Positions 50,252 through 59,845 of a DNA stretch of 64,000 bases are shown one piece after another. Within the stretch, counting starts at the first letter, position 1. Every line of letters begins with the position of its first letter. A model generated the notes under the pieces. That model saw only the letters and a list, made by a program, of their open reading frames with translations. It searched no databases and was not told the origin of the DNA. A program made the position numbers and the translations under genes. This DNA comes from Nonlabens sp. (lineage in GTDB: Bacteria; Bacteroidota; Bacteroidia; Flavobacteriales; Flavobacteriaceae), in NCBI GenBank assembly GCA_020630715.1, contig JAHDIQ010000007.1:79233-143232 (forward strand), given 5' to 3'.

Positions 50252-51742
50252 TTAATTCTTCACCGTATAACTCGTTCCATCAGCACCATCTTTAAGCTGT
50301 ATTCCTGCAGCTGCTAATTGATCTCTAATTTGATCGCTCGTGTTCCAGTCTTTATTTGCTCTTGCCTGTGTGCGCAAGTCTATGATTAATTGCATGGCTG
50401 CATCTAGCGGTTTACCATTATCTGACTGAGTACCTTCATTTTTCATTTGTAAACCTAGAATGTCTTTAAAAAACACCGTTAGTGTATTGATGAGTAGCTC
50501 CTTATCCGTCGTAGTGATAGTAGCCGTACCATCATTAATGCTGTTTACCATTTTTGCACCTTCAAATAATTCTGCAATTAAGATAGGTGTATTAAAATCA
50601 TCATTCATCGCGGCATAACATCTCTCCATCCATGAGGCGATGTCTACGCTACTGGTTGCACTTGTTTTAAGATCATTAGCGGTTTTAATAGCTTCGGTTA
50701 ATCGTAAGTAACCTTTCTCTGCCGCTAGAATAGCGTCATTACTAAAGTCTAGTACAGATCTGTAATGAGCCTGCATCATAAAAAAGCGTACTACAGATGG
50801 TGAGAATGCCTTTTCCATAAAGTCATTATCACCTGTAAATAATTCCTCTGGTAGTATAGAATTACCAGTAGATTTTGACATTTTTTGTCCGTTAAGAGTA
50901 AGCATGTTTGTATGCAACCAGTAGTTTACAGGACTATGTCCATGAGCGGCTTCACCTTGTGCAATTTCACACTCGTGATGTGGGAATTTTAAGTCCATTC
51001 CACCACCATGAATGTCAAAGGTTTCTCCTAAATACTTACTACTCATCACCGTACATTCCAGATGCCAACCAGGAAAGCCATCACCCCATGGACTAGGCCA
51101 GCGCATAATGTGTGATGGGCTCGCGTTTTTCCATAAGGCAAAATCCTGTGGATTATCCTTTTCATCCTGACTGTCTAAGGCTCTGGTATTTGAGATCATG
51201 TCCTCTAACTTACGACCGCTTAGGATGCCATAGTTATGCGATTCATTAAATTTAGACACATTAAAGTATACAGATCCATTACGCTCATAAGCATAACCAT
51301 TATCGATGATTGTTTTGATAATTTCTATTTGCTCAACGATATGGCCAGTAGCAGTAGGTTCAATATTAGGCGGTAAGTTGTTGAATTGATTTAAAACTTT
51401 ATGAAAATCCAGCGTGTATTGCTGTACAATTTCCATAGGTTCTAGTTTTTCTAGTCGTGCTTTTTTAGAGATTTTATCTTCGCCTTGATCTGCATCATCT
51501 GTTAAGTGACCAGCATCAGTAATATTACGTACATAACGCACTTTATAACCTAAATGCTTTAGGTACCTATATATCATATCAAATGAGATGAACGTACGAC
51601 AATTCCCTAAATGTACATTGCTATATACCGTAGGACCACAAACATACATTCCTACATTTCCTTCTAGAATAGGAGTAAAGGTTTCTTTAGTTCCCGATAG
51701 GGAATTGTATAATTTTAATTCGTTTGAGGTGTAAAGTGCCAT
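50252..51742 (-). CDS. cysS: Cysteinyl-tRNA synthetase
   Basis: Class Ia synthetase of 496 residues that charges tRNA-Cys. Zinc ligand Cys in [10 protein letters not shown] (about 27-36), HIGH-type motif HLGN (about 41-44), [13 protein letters not shown] (Zn and editing-free active-site His), [19 protein letters not shown] with the KMSKS loop (about 275), and the helical DALR-like C-terminus. Length and motifs are canonical. Upstream of it is the palindrome at 51786 and then folE on the same strand. Confidence 0.98.
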   Translation of the reverse strand: MALYTSNELKLYNSLSGTKETFTPILEGNVGMYVCGPTVYSNVHLGNCRTFISFDMIYRYLKHLGYKVRYVRNITDAGHLTDDADQGEDKISKKARLEKLEPMEIVQQYTLDFHKVLNQFNNLPPNIEPTATGHIVEQIEIIKTIIDNGYAYERNGSVYFNVSKFNESHNYGILSGRKLEDMISNTRALDSQDEKDNPQDFALWKNASPSHIMRWPSPWGDGFPGWHLECTVMSSKYLGETFDIHGGGMDLKFPHHECEIAQGEAAHGHSPVNYWLHTNMLTLNGQKMSKSTGNSILPEELFTGDNDFMEKAFSPSVVRFFMMQAHYRSVLDFSNDAILAAEKGYLRLTEAIKTANDLKTSATSSVDIASWMERCYAAMNDDFNTPILIAELFEGAKMVNSINDGTATITTTDKELLINTLTVFFKDILGLQMKNEGTQSDNGKPLDAAMQLIIDLRTQARANKDWNTSDQIRDQLAAAGIQLKDGADGTSYTVKN

Positions 51743-51785
51743 AATAATTGTGCAGTTCTTTTAGGTAGTAGGGTTGTTTTAAATA

Positions 51786-51801
51786 CGCTTTCGCGAAAGC
51801 G
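51786..51801. repeat. Dispersed palindrome, copy 15 (intergenic)
   Basis: Exact CGCTTTCGCGAAAGCG between cysS and folE. Confidence 0.95.
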
Positions 51802-51821
51802 GAACAGTTACAAATCTAGTG

Positions 51822-52493
51822 CTAGAATTTAGTTTCTAATTTAATATAGTCTAGGAATTCTCTTTTTACGACTGGATCTTTAAAAGCACCACCAAATTCA
51901 CCAGTAACCGTGCTACTTTCAATATCACGGATACCGCGACTATTAACGCAAAGATGTTTTGCATCTATCACGCAAGCAACATCCTGTGTATTCATAACTT
52001 GTTGTAATTCACGTACGATCTGTATGTTTAAACGCTCCTGAACTTGTGGACGTTTTGCATAATAATCTACGATACGATTCATTTTAGAAAGCCCAACTAC
52101 ACTACCATTAGAAATGTAAGCCACGTGTGCACGACCTACAATGGGAAGTAAGTGATGTTCACAAGTAGAGTAGAGGACGATGTTTTTTTCTACCAGCATC
52201 TCACCGTACTTGTATTTATTATCAAAGGTGCTAGCCTTAGGCTTACGGTCAGGATGCAAACCACCGAATATCTCTTTAACAAACATTTTTGCAACTCGAT
52301 TAGGAGTACCTTTAAGGCTATCATCTGTCATGTCTAGGCCTAGAGTTTCCATGATGTGGTGAACATCTTTTTTTATCATCGCGATCTTTTCATCATCTGC
52401 CAGTTCAAAAGCATCTGGACGCAATGGCGTTTGCTCATTGCTAGAAAGGTGATCGTGGTCTTCTATATCGTTTAATAAATCGTCTATTTTCAT
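51822..52493 (-). CDS. folE: GTP cyclohydrolase I FolE
   Basis: First enzyme of tetrahydrofolate (and pterin) synthesis, converting GTP to dihydroneopterin triphosphate. 223 residues, usual length with a short acidic N-terminal extension. Zinc and catalytic residues lie in YSTCEHHLLPIVGRAHVAYI (about 108-127) and the second Cys is in AKHLCVNSRGI; RPQVQERLNIQIV binds the substrate. Minus strand, upstream of cysS with an 79-bp gap holding a dispersed palindrome. Confidence 0.98.
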   Translation of the reverse strand: MKIDDLLNDIEDHDHLSSNEQTPLRPDAFELADDEKIAMIKKDVHHIMETLGLDMTDDSLKGTPNRVAKMFVKEIFGGLHPDRKPKASTFDNKYKYGEMLVEKNIVLYSTCEHHLLPIVGRAHVAYISNGSVVGLSKMNRIVDYYAKRPQVQERLNIQIVRELQQVMNTQDVACVIDAKHLCVNSRGIRDIESSTVTGEFGGAFKDPVVKREFLDYIKLETKF

Positions 52494-52685
52494 GAATATC
52501 TACCGCCTATTTAAGGACTATTAAATTGAATTTACAAAGGTAGTTATTTATAGTCTAAGGTTCTAAAAATGTAGGATTAACCACTATAAATTATATGGTT
52601 TTAGTTAAGGAATAGTTAAGTAAAATTTGCATATTTGTAGAGAATGATGAAAATTCAAAAAAGCAACCTTCTTAAATTTGAAGAA

Positions 52686-55600
52686 ATGATGAAGAAAATA
52701 ATATTAATCCTCGCTCTAATAGTGAGTGGATTCCTATCTGCACAACTGGGTCCAGGAGCACCTAATGTAAATGCTGGCGCAGATGTGACGGTAGATTGTA
52801 CAAATAACTGTGCAGATCTTAACGCTACTTTTTTTGATACTGGTGAAACAACTTCTTATCAAGTACAGACTATACCTTATGCTAGTTCTTATCCTGCTTT
52901 TGGAGGAACACAAGTAAGTGCAAATATTGATGATAGATGGTCACCAGTAATTACGTTGCCTTTTACTTTTTGTTTTTTTGATGTTCCTTACACTGATTTA
53001 ATAGTAGGTTCAAATGGTGTAGTGAGCTTTGATACTGGACCAGCTGGCGGTTTTTGTCCATATTCGTTTACTCAATCCGTTCCAGATCCAGCACTGATTA
53101 GAAATGCTATTTTTGGTGTGTATCAAGATATTGATCCATCTGTTGCTGTTAATGGTGCAACACCTGTTATCAATTATAATACATACGGAACAGCACCTAA
53201 CCGCGCATTTGTAATTAATTTTCCAAGAGTCCCTAGGTATTCTTGTAATAACCTTTTAGACACTTCTCAAATTGTTTTGTACGAGGCAACTAATGTTGTT
53301 GAGGTTTATGTGCGTGATCGTAACACTGGATGTACCTTCAATAACGGTAACGCTTTAATCGGTATTCAAAACGCTGCAGGAAATCTAGGATATGCACCAC
53401 CAGGAAGAAATACGGGTGACTGGCAGGCAAATTTTGAAGCATATCGATTTTTACCAGATGGTCCTTCAATCACCTCTTTTGAATGGGTAGACGCTACTGG
53501 AACTGTTTTAAGCACTAATCCAATGTACACTCATTGTGTTACTAGTACAGAAACAATAACAGCCCAGGTAGATTATACTCTTTGTGATAATAGTGTAATA
53601 ACTGTTACAGATGACGTAATTATTGATTTTCCAGCCGGTTCTTTAATTGATTTAGGAGCTGATATTGATTCTTGTGATGACACTTTACCAGTAGTGTTAG
53701 ATTCTGGAATTTTAACTCCTACGGGAACTTTTGTATGGCTACTTAATGGCGTTGTTATACCAGGAGAAATAGCTCCAACTTTAGATGTAACAAGCTCTGG
53801 AACTTATGAAGTAAACTATACCGCTGCAGGTTGTGTAGAAAGTGACACTATAGTCGTAACAATTTCACCTACACCAGTAGCAAATTCAGTAGTGAATTTA
53901 GATGTTTGTGATGATGCAAGTAATGATGGTATTGAAAATTTTGTTTTTTCTAATCAAAACGCAACATTGCTAGGTGCTCAAAATCCCGCAGATTTTGTAA
54001 TCACCTACCATGCATCACAAGCCGACGCAGATGCAAATGCAAATGCACTTAGTGCAACGGGATATCAAAATGCAGGAACAGGAACTGAAACTATATATGC
54101 TAGAATAGAAAGTGTGTCTAATAACACCTGCTTTGATACGACTTCATTTGATATTACCGTTAATGTGCAACCTATTGCAAACACTATGAATGATATAGAA
54201 GTTTGTGATGACGTGACTAATGATGGTTTTGAGGTATTTGATTTGACTCAAAATGAAGCAGATCTTCTAGGAACTCAAAATCCTACGGATTTTAATATTA
54301 CCTATCACCTATCACAAATAGATGCAGATTCTAATTCAAATGCTATTGCAAATCCAACAGGTTATACGAATACGACAGTTTCTAATCAAAGAATTTATGT
54401 GCGAATAGAAAACGCAGTGAATAATACATGCTATAACACAGAATTTTTTGACTTGAATATATCGTTATTGCCATTAGCAAATCCTTTAATGAATATGGTA
54501 GTGTGCGATGATATAAGCAATGATGGTATTGAGAATTTTGATTTTTCTAGTCAGAACGCGACCCTACTAGGTGCTCAAAATACTGGCTTTTTCAGTATCA
54601 CTTATCACGCTTCACAAGCAGACGCAGATGCAAATGCAAATGCACTTAGTGCAACGGCATATCAAAATGCAGGAACAGGAACAGAAACTATTTATGCTAG
54701 AATAGAAAGTGTGTCTAATAACACCTGCTTTGATACTACTTCGTTTGATATTACTGTTAATGTGCAACCTATTGCAAACACTATGAGTGATATAGAAGTT
54801 TGTGATGACGTTACTAATGATGGTTTTGAGGTATTTGACCTAACTCAAAATGAAACAGATCTTCTAGGAACTCAAAACCCTACTGATTTTAATATTACCT
54901 ATCATACCTCTCAATCAGATGCAGATGCTAACCTTAACGCTATTGCGACACCGTCTACTTTTTCAAATACAGTGACACCGCAACAAACTATCGTGGTGCG
55001 TGTAGAATCTATCACAAATTCAGATTGTTACTCGACAGGTACGTTTAACATTAACGTATCAACACAGCCAGTAGCAAATCAACCTAATGATATGATAGTG
55101 TGTGATGATGCTAGTAATGATGGAACAGCAACCTTTGTTTTAACCACACAGATTGGCGCGATACTAGGAGTTCAAAATCCAGCAGATTTTGCCATATCGT
55201 TCCATACTTCACAAGCAGATGCAGATAGTGATGTAGCCGCTATCGCCCTAGCTTATGATAATATAAGTAGCCCAGAAACAGTTTTTGTGCGTGTGGAAAG
55301 TCTTAATAATCCCTTATGTGTAGATACGACTACCTTTGATCTTATCGTAAACCCATTACCAGCGGTAGTTGCTCCAGCAAATATTGAACTATGCGATGAC
55401 CCTAGTGGTGATGGCGTAGAATCATTTGATTTATTATCAAATCAGACGACATTATTAAATGGGGTAGATCCTACAACGGTTACTATTACCTACCATTTAT
55501 CACAGGCAGATGCAGATGCTATGACTGGCATTGTATTTTCTCCTTACAACAATACTAGTGCAACAGAAACCATTTTTGTTAGGGTAGAGGATAACGTAAC

Positions 55601-56942
55601 AGGTTGTTTTAACGTGGTTAATTATGACCTTGTTTTAAATGGAATTCCTGCCATTAATACAGCAGTAAGCGATTTACTAGAGTGTGATCCAGAAAATGAT
55701 GGTATTGCTACATTTAATTTGGATGATCGATCTACAGAAATTCTTAATGGTCACAGTGGTGTTTCTATTGTTTTTTATGAAAGCTTAACAGATGCTACGA
55801 CTGATGTTAATGCTATAACAAGTACTTATACAAATGTATTAAACCCACAAATTCTAGGGTATCGATTGATAGATGATGTTACCGGTTGCTACAGCTTAGG
55901 TGCCTTTAATATAGAAGCTACTCCTGGTCCTACCGCTATCACACCTACACCATTAGAAAACTGTGCAAACACTTTAGGAGGTATAGCTAGTGCAGATTTA
56001 AATATAGCTACTGCAGAAATAACAGCAGTACAAAATGGCGTGACGGTGAGTTATCATGAATCTCAAGCAGATGCAGAAAATAGTGTAAATGCCGTTTCCT
56101 TAACTTATGACTATACTAACGATTTATTTTTATTTATTAGAGTAGAGGATAATGCCACTGGATGTGTTAATTTTTCAACCGTTGATTTAGTTTACAATGA
56201 TCTTCCATTACCTACATTGTTAAGTCAGTATCTTATTTGTATTGATTCAAATGGAGTTCTATTAGATGGCCCAGCTGTTCTGGATACAGGTTTAACAACT
56301 GTTAATTATACATTTGAGTGGTTTCAAGATGGAGTTGCTATTCCTGGAGAAACTTCTGGTGCTTTAAACGCTACTAGCGCAGGTGATTATGAAGTAGTGA
56401 TTACAGCTATAAGTTCAGGATGCGTGAATTCACAAATGACTAATGTAAGACAATCTGGTATCCCTACAGATTATGATGTGGAAGTTACAACTTCCACCTA
56501 TGATGTGAATCATCAGGTAATTGCTACGGCAACAGGTCCCGATGAATACTGGTTTAGACTGGATGATGGTCCATACGTAAATAGTGGTATTTTTAATAAT
56601 GTAACACCAGGTCCACATTCTGTAACCATTTCAGAGCGTAACGGTTGTGGTGAAATTATTGTGGATGTTTTTGTATTCGGTTATCCAGACTACTTTACTC
56701 CTAACAACGACGGCTTTAACGACACCTGGAATATTGTGGGTGGAGATAGATTGCCAGGTACTACGTTGTACATTTTTGATCGCTTTGGTAAGTTATTGAA
56801 GCAATTAGATGTAACAGGAATAGGATGGGATGGAACTTATAATGGTGAGCCTATGCCTAGTTCAGATTATTGGTTTAAAATAGAGTATGTGCAAGACGGT
56901 AAAACTAGCATTGCAAATGGCCATTTTGCTTTAAAACGTTAA
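52686..56942 (+). CDS. Giant secreted surface protein with CDD repeats and T9SS type B C-terminus
   Basis: Protein of about 1418 residues, paralogous in plan to the 2670 gene. I start at ATG 52686/52689, giving a standard signal peptide (KKIILILALIVSGFLSAQ); an ATG at 52644 would add 14 polar residues. The N-terminal region (about 20-260) is a Cys-containing beta domain (NIDDRWSPVITLPFTFCFFD). Then come about nine repeats of roughly 100 residues starting VCDDxSNDGxExFDL and ending IYARIESVSNNTCFDT. The end is the T9SS type B sorting domain (DYFTPNNDGFNDTW, FDRFGKLL, GWDGTYNGEPMPSSDYWF). A 597-nt internal duplication covers two repeat units. Confidence 0.92.
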   Translation: MMKKIILILALIVSGFLSAQLGPGAPNVNAGADVTVDCTNNCADLNATFFDTGETTSYQVQTIPYASSYPAFGGTQVSANIDDRWSPVITLPFTFCFFDVPYTDLIVGSNGVVSFDTGPAGGFCPYSFTQSVPDPALIRNAIFGVYQDIDPSVAVNGATPVINYNTYGTAPNRAFVINFPRVPRYSCNNLLDTSQIVLYEATNVVEVYVRDRNTGCTFNNGNALIGIQNAAGNLGYAPPGRNTGDWQANFEAYRFLPDGPSITSFEWVDATGTVLSTNPMYTHCVTSTETITAQVDYTLCDNSVITVTDDVIIDFPAGSLIDLGADIDSCDDTLPVVLDSGILTPTGTFVWLLNGVVIPGEIAPTLDVTSSGTYEVNYTAAGCVESDTIVVTISPTPVANSVVNLDVCDDASNDGIENFVFSNQNATLLGAQNPADFVITYHASQADADANANALSATGYQNAGTGTETIYARIESVSNNTCFDTTSFDITVNVQPIANTMNDIEVCDDVTNDGFEVFDLTQNEADLLGTQNPTDFNITYHLSQIDADSNSNAIANPTGYTNTTVSNQRIYVRIENAVNNTCYNTEFFDLNISLLPLANPLMNMVVCDDISNDGIENFDFSSQNATLLGAQNTGFFSITYHASQADADANANALSATAYQNAGTGTETIYARIESVSNNTCFDTTSFDITVNVQPIANTMSDIEVCDDVTNDGFEVFDLTQNETDLLGTQNPTDFNITYHTSQSDADANLNAIATPSTFSNTVTPQQTIVVRVESITNSDCYSTGTFNINVSTQPVANQPNDMIVCDDASNDGTATFVLTTQIGAILGVQNPADFAISFHTSQADADSDVAAIALAYDNISSPETVFVRVESLNNPLCVDTTTFDLIVNPLPAVVAPANIELCDDPSGDGVESFDLLSNQTTLLNGVDPTTVTITYHLSQADADAMTGIVFSPYNNTSATETIFVRVEDNVTGCFNVVNYDLVLNGIPAINTAVSDLLECDPENDGIATFNLDDRSTEILNGHSGVSIVFYESLTDATTDVNAITSTYTNVLNPQILGYRLIDDVTGCYSLGAFNIEATPGPTAITPTPLENCANTLGGIASADLNIATAEITAVQNGVTVSYHESQADAENSVNAVSLTYDYTNDLFLFIRVEDNATGCVNFSTVDLVYNDLPLPTLLSQYLICIDSNGVLLDGPAVLDTGLTTVNYTFEWFQDGVAIPGETSGALNATSAGDYEVVITAISSGCVNSQMTNVRQSGIPTDYDVEVTTSTYDVNHQVIATATGPDEYWFRLDDGPYVNSGIFNNVTPGPHSVTISERNGCGEIIVDVFVFGYPDYFTPNNDGFNDTWNIVGGDRLPGTTLYIFDRFGKLLKQLDVTGIGWDGTYNGEPMPSSDYWFKIEYVQDGKTSIANGHFALKR
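53888..54905 (+). repeat. Internal 597-nt duplication within the giant surface protein gene
   Basis: Near-identical blocks recur at a 597-nt offset (for example ATATCAAAATGCAGGAACAG at 54062 and 54659), equal to 199 codons or two protein repeats. Boundaries approximate. Confidence 0.85.
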
Positions 56943-56968
56943 TTTGAAATGATAAGTTTTTTGGATTT

Positions 56969-56984
56969 CGCTTTCGCGAAAGCG
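56969..56984. repeat. Dispersed palindrome, copy 16 (intergenic)
   Basis: Exact CGCTTTCGCGAAAGCG with extended ATTT/AAAT arms, 3' of the giant protein gene. Confidence 0.95.
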
Positions 56985-57085
56985 AAATTATTTAAGCCTA
57001 TATGAATTAAATGAGATTAAAATGTTACGAACTTCCTTTTACTAAATAATCTTATAACTTTAGGTATTTAGTATTGACGGGATTA

Positions 57086-57127
57086 AATAAATAAAGGCTA
57101 CATCAACAGATGTAGCCTTTATTTATT
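57086..57127. terminator. Bidirectional terminator
   Basis: Perfect 19-bp arms (57086-57104 and 57109-57127, core AAAGGCTACATC) around a 4-nt loop, between convergent genes. Confidence 0.95.
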
Positions 57128-57146
57128 CTAAATGATTATAAACTTT

Positions 57147-58670
57147 TTAAAAGTTGAATCCTAAAGTAGCCACCACGTTATTTTGAATATTACTAATGTT
57201 TCCTGCGGTTGTTAAACCTGTGCTGAACAGTTGTCTACTAAAATCACGCTCTGCTCTATTATATGAAAGATCTAAAGTAGTCTTTCCCCAGGTGTATCCT
57301 AATCCTAAGCTATATCCCTGAAGATCTCCCATTAACGATGTGTCTTCATAAGGGCTTTCTTCCATACGATATCCAGCTCGTAAACTTAATCTATTAATTC
57401 TGTACTCTCCACCTATACGTAAGGTAGCTGCTCTGACTAGACTATTTTCTATGAACTGATTATTTGAGGCAAATAAAAGATCGTTTTCAGGTCTAAAACG
57501 CATTTGTGAATAGTCTGTAGATTGATAATCTAAACTAATTAGTCCTTTTTTGCCAAAGACGTAGGCGATACTTCCAGTTACATTCCCTGGAGTTCTAACA
57601 TTGTAAGGCTGGAAAAAAGTGATAACGTCAGGGAATATCTCCTCTGTAATAGTTCCTCCAGAACCATCATCTCTTCTTGCAGCAACACTTTGAAGTAGAC
57701 TTTCTTCTATACGATACCATGTAGGTGACTGGTATGATGCACCTAGTCGTAATCCTTCTGTTGCTTTATAAATTAATCCAGCTTGAAGACTAAAACCGCT
57801 ACCATCAACCTGCAAGTCATTGTCAAAACTTACCGCTTGTACAGTAGCATCAGTATTTGCATTGTTCTCATCAAATTGTGTAAAGCGATTCAAGTTGATA
57901 GAATGTATATTAAGATTTACACCCAGACTTAACTTACTATCTACTTCTATGGCACCGTTAAAAGTGAATTTTCCTTGACTACCTATCTCTGAAACAATCT
58001 GTCGCTGGTTAAATGATCCTGTTCCAGTATTTGAAATATATTGGGTATTATCGTCGTTTGTAGGGTCTACTGGATCTATGATAAAAGATTGAAATCCTAA
58101 AAAGGCTTGTTGTGAAATAAAGCCACCATTTTCTCCTAAAAATCTAAAAACACCATCTACCGTTTCATTTCCAGCGAGTTCAAGATCTATTAATCGCTCA
58201 CCATTTGCAAAGTTTACAAAATAATCGCCTATAGAGGTGTTATTAGATCCTTGTAGTATAAAGCTATTGTCATAATCTCTAGTGGAATCAAAATTAATCC
58301 CAAAAGAAAATTTATTCACACGAGCATTTGAGTCTTTATTTTCAAATACAAACAAAGCACCTACTTGATTGATGCTAAAATCACTGTCGTTATTTTGTGT
58401 TGCGTTACCGTTAAAAAGTGTATTGTTATTGTTATTGGTATTTGCTGCCGAGAAAGAGAAAAAATGATTTGCAAAAATCGTTGATCCAGCTGGATTGCTA
58501 CCCATTGCAGATAAATCTCCACCTACCGCTCCAAAAGCGCCACTTAATGCTCTATATCTTGCTGTACCGTATCCATCTTGCTGACCAAATAAAAGGCCAT
58601 CTGAAACATTTTGGGCAGTACTTATCATGGCGCTACCTAAAATAGCACCTATTATCAATAATTTTTTCAT
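57147..58670 (-). CDS. OmpP1/FadL-like outer-membrane transporter
   Basis: Outer-membrane beta-barrel of 507 residues with a Sec signal peptide (LLIIGAILGSAMISTAQ). The N-terminal plug-type sequence (YRALSGAFGAVGGDLSAMGSNPAGSTIF) and the regular amphipathic strands ending in VVATLGFNF identify the OmpP1/FadL/TodX family, often annotated hemin receptor in flavobacteria. The likely substrate is a hydrophobic compound or lipid. It converges with the giant protein gene across a strong terminator and is preceded by the Trp-rich lipoprotein, probably cotranscribed (19-bp gap). Confidence 0.88.
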   Translation of the reverse strand: MKKLLIIGAILGSAMISTAQNVSDGLLFGQQDGYGTARYRALSGAFGAVGGDLSAMGSNPAGSTIFANHFFSFSAANTNNNNNTLFNGNATQNNDSDFSINQVGALFVFENKDSNARVNKFSFGINFDSTRDYDNSFILQGSNNTSIGDYFVNFANGERLIDLELAGNETVDGVFRFLGENGGFISQQAFLGFQSFIIDPVDPTNDDNTQYISNTGTGSFNQRQIVSEIGSQGKFTFNGAIEVDSKLSLGVNLNIHSINLNRFTQFDENNANTDATVQAVSFDNDLQVDGSGFSLQAGLIYKATEGLRLGASYQSPTWYRIEESLLQSVAARRDDGSGGTITEEIFPDVITFFQPYNVRTPGNVTGSIAYVFGKKGLISLDYQSTDYSQMRFRPENDLLFASNNQFIENSLVRAATLRIGGEYRINRLSLRAGYRMEESPYEDTSLMGDLQGYSLGLGYTWGKTTLDLSYNRAERDFSRQLFSTGLTTAGNISNIQNNVVATLGFNF

Positions 58671-58689
58671 ATTCTTAATTTTTTAGATA

Positions 58690-59736
58690 TTAACCTCTAC
58701 GGCCACCTGATCTTCCACCACCTGATCTTCCACCGCTAGAAGATCTTCCACCACCGGAGGATCTCATAGATCCTGAAGATCTGCTTGAACTTCTACCAGA
58801 TCGCATTGAACCTGATGATCTAGAAGTTGATCTACTTGTTCTTGCAGAGCTAGATCTAGAGCTACTGCTTCTGCTCGTGGCACTACTATTTCTAGATGAT
58901 CCTCTTCTCGAAATAGTTGAGTTGTTAGATCTGCTAGTACTTCTAGTAGTTGCTCTACCTCTTGAATAACCATCAGTTCCTCTACCTACATTACGTCTTG
59001 TAGTATTTCTTCCTAGAGTAGATTCACGACCAAATGCGCCGTTATTGAAGTTGTTTCTAAAGCCTCTATTTCCGTTTGCAAATGCTAGGCCGTTGTTCCA
59101 ACCCCAGTTGTTCCATCCATTTCCCCAGCCCCAATTATTCCATCCAGGACCCCAAGGTCCAAAGCCTCCGCCCCAGCCAAATCTGTTCCAGCCCCAGTTA
59201 TTCCAGCCCCATCCAAGACCACCGCCCCATCCGAAGCCTCTATTCCAACCCCAGTTGTTCCATCCAAGACCCCAGCCGCCATTCCAACCCCAGCCAAGGC
59301 CACCACCCCAACCCCAATTGTTCCAGCCCCAGCCGTTGTCAATGATGTTGATATTCACTTGTGAAGGGTTTTCACCCCAAGCGCCGTTTCCGCCACCATA
59401 GCTAGATGTGTAATCTGGATTAGATTGATCGTAACTTTGCGTAGAGTAACTATCAACGTCTGTGAAAACCGTTTCTGGTTCTGAGCTCATAGCGCTGTAA
59501 TCGGCTGCTTTTTGAGCAAATAAAGCTTGGTAGTATGAACCACTATCGTCTTGATAGTTGATTTGTTCTTCTTGTTCAGTAAAATCTTCTTGTACATTTT
59601 CATTAGGACGCTTTCCATAAACACCATCATGATAAGAAACGCTCTCAAATGAGCCACATGAAGTGAAAATAAATGATGCGAGTAATAAAAACGTAAACGT
59701 TAATTTCGGCTTATTGAAGATAGAAGAAGTTTTCAT
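58690..59736 (-). CDS. Lipoprotein with Trp/Gly/Asn-rich and Ser/Arg-rich low-complexity regions
   Basis: Protein of 348 residues. A lipoprotein signal (FLLLASFIFTSC, Cys at 27) precedes an acidic region (about 40-115). A stretch of about 80 residues (about 133-213) follows that is almost entirely Trp, Gly and Asn, with 23 Trp in units like WGWNNWGWN. The tail (about 240-348) is Ser/Arg-rich (SRSSSSRSSSARTSRS, GGGRSGGRRG). No globular domain is evident after residue 120. Similar Trp-rich proteins are common in flavobacteria and have no known function. The open frame is supported by the signal peptide and position next to the FadL-like gene. Confidence 0.8.
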   Translation of the reverse strand: MKTSSIFNKPKLTFTFLLLASFIFTSCGSFESVSYHDGVYGKRPNENVQEDFTEQEEQINYQDDSGSYYQALFAQKAADYSAMSSEPETVFTDVDSYSTQSYDQSNPDYTSSYGGGNGAWGENPSQVNINIIDNGWGWNNWGWGGGLGWGWNGGWGLGWNNWGWNRGFGWGGGLGWGWNNWGWNRFGWGGGFGPWGPGWNNWGWGNGWNNWGWNNGLAFANGNRGFRNNFNNGAFGRESTLGRNTTRRNVGRGTDGYSRGRATTRSTSRSNNSTISRRGSSRNSSATSRSSSSRSSSARTSRSTSRSSGSMRSGRSSSRSSGSMRSSGGGRSSSGGRSGGGRSGGRRG

Positions 59737-59845
59737 AGCTATTTTATTTATGCAGGTTTGATAAAAATAAGTAGTTTTGACGTTATAATTAATCCTTTAA
59801 CAAAACTTAACTACATGGATCAAGTTTTGTGCCAAAATCAAACAA

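Noticed and set aside
59045-59401. Pro/Gln-rich frame opposite the Trp-rich lipoprotein
   Set aside because: It is the complementary reading of TGG/GGN/AAC repeats; no start context, signal or family.
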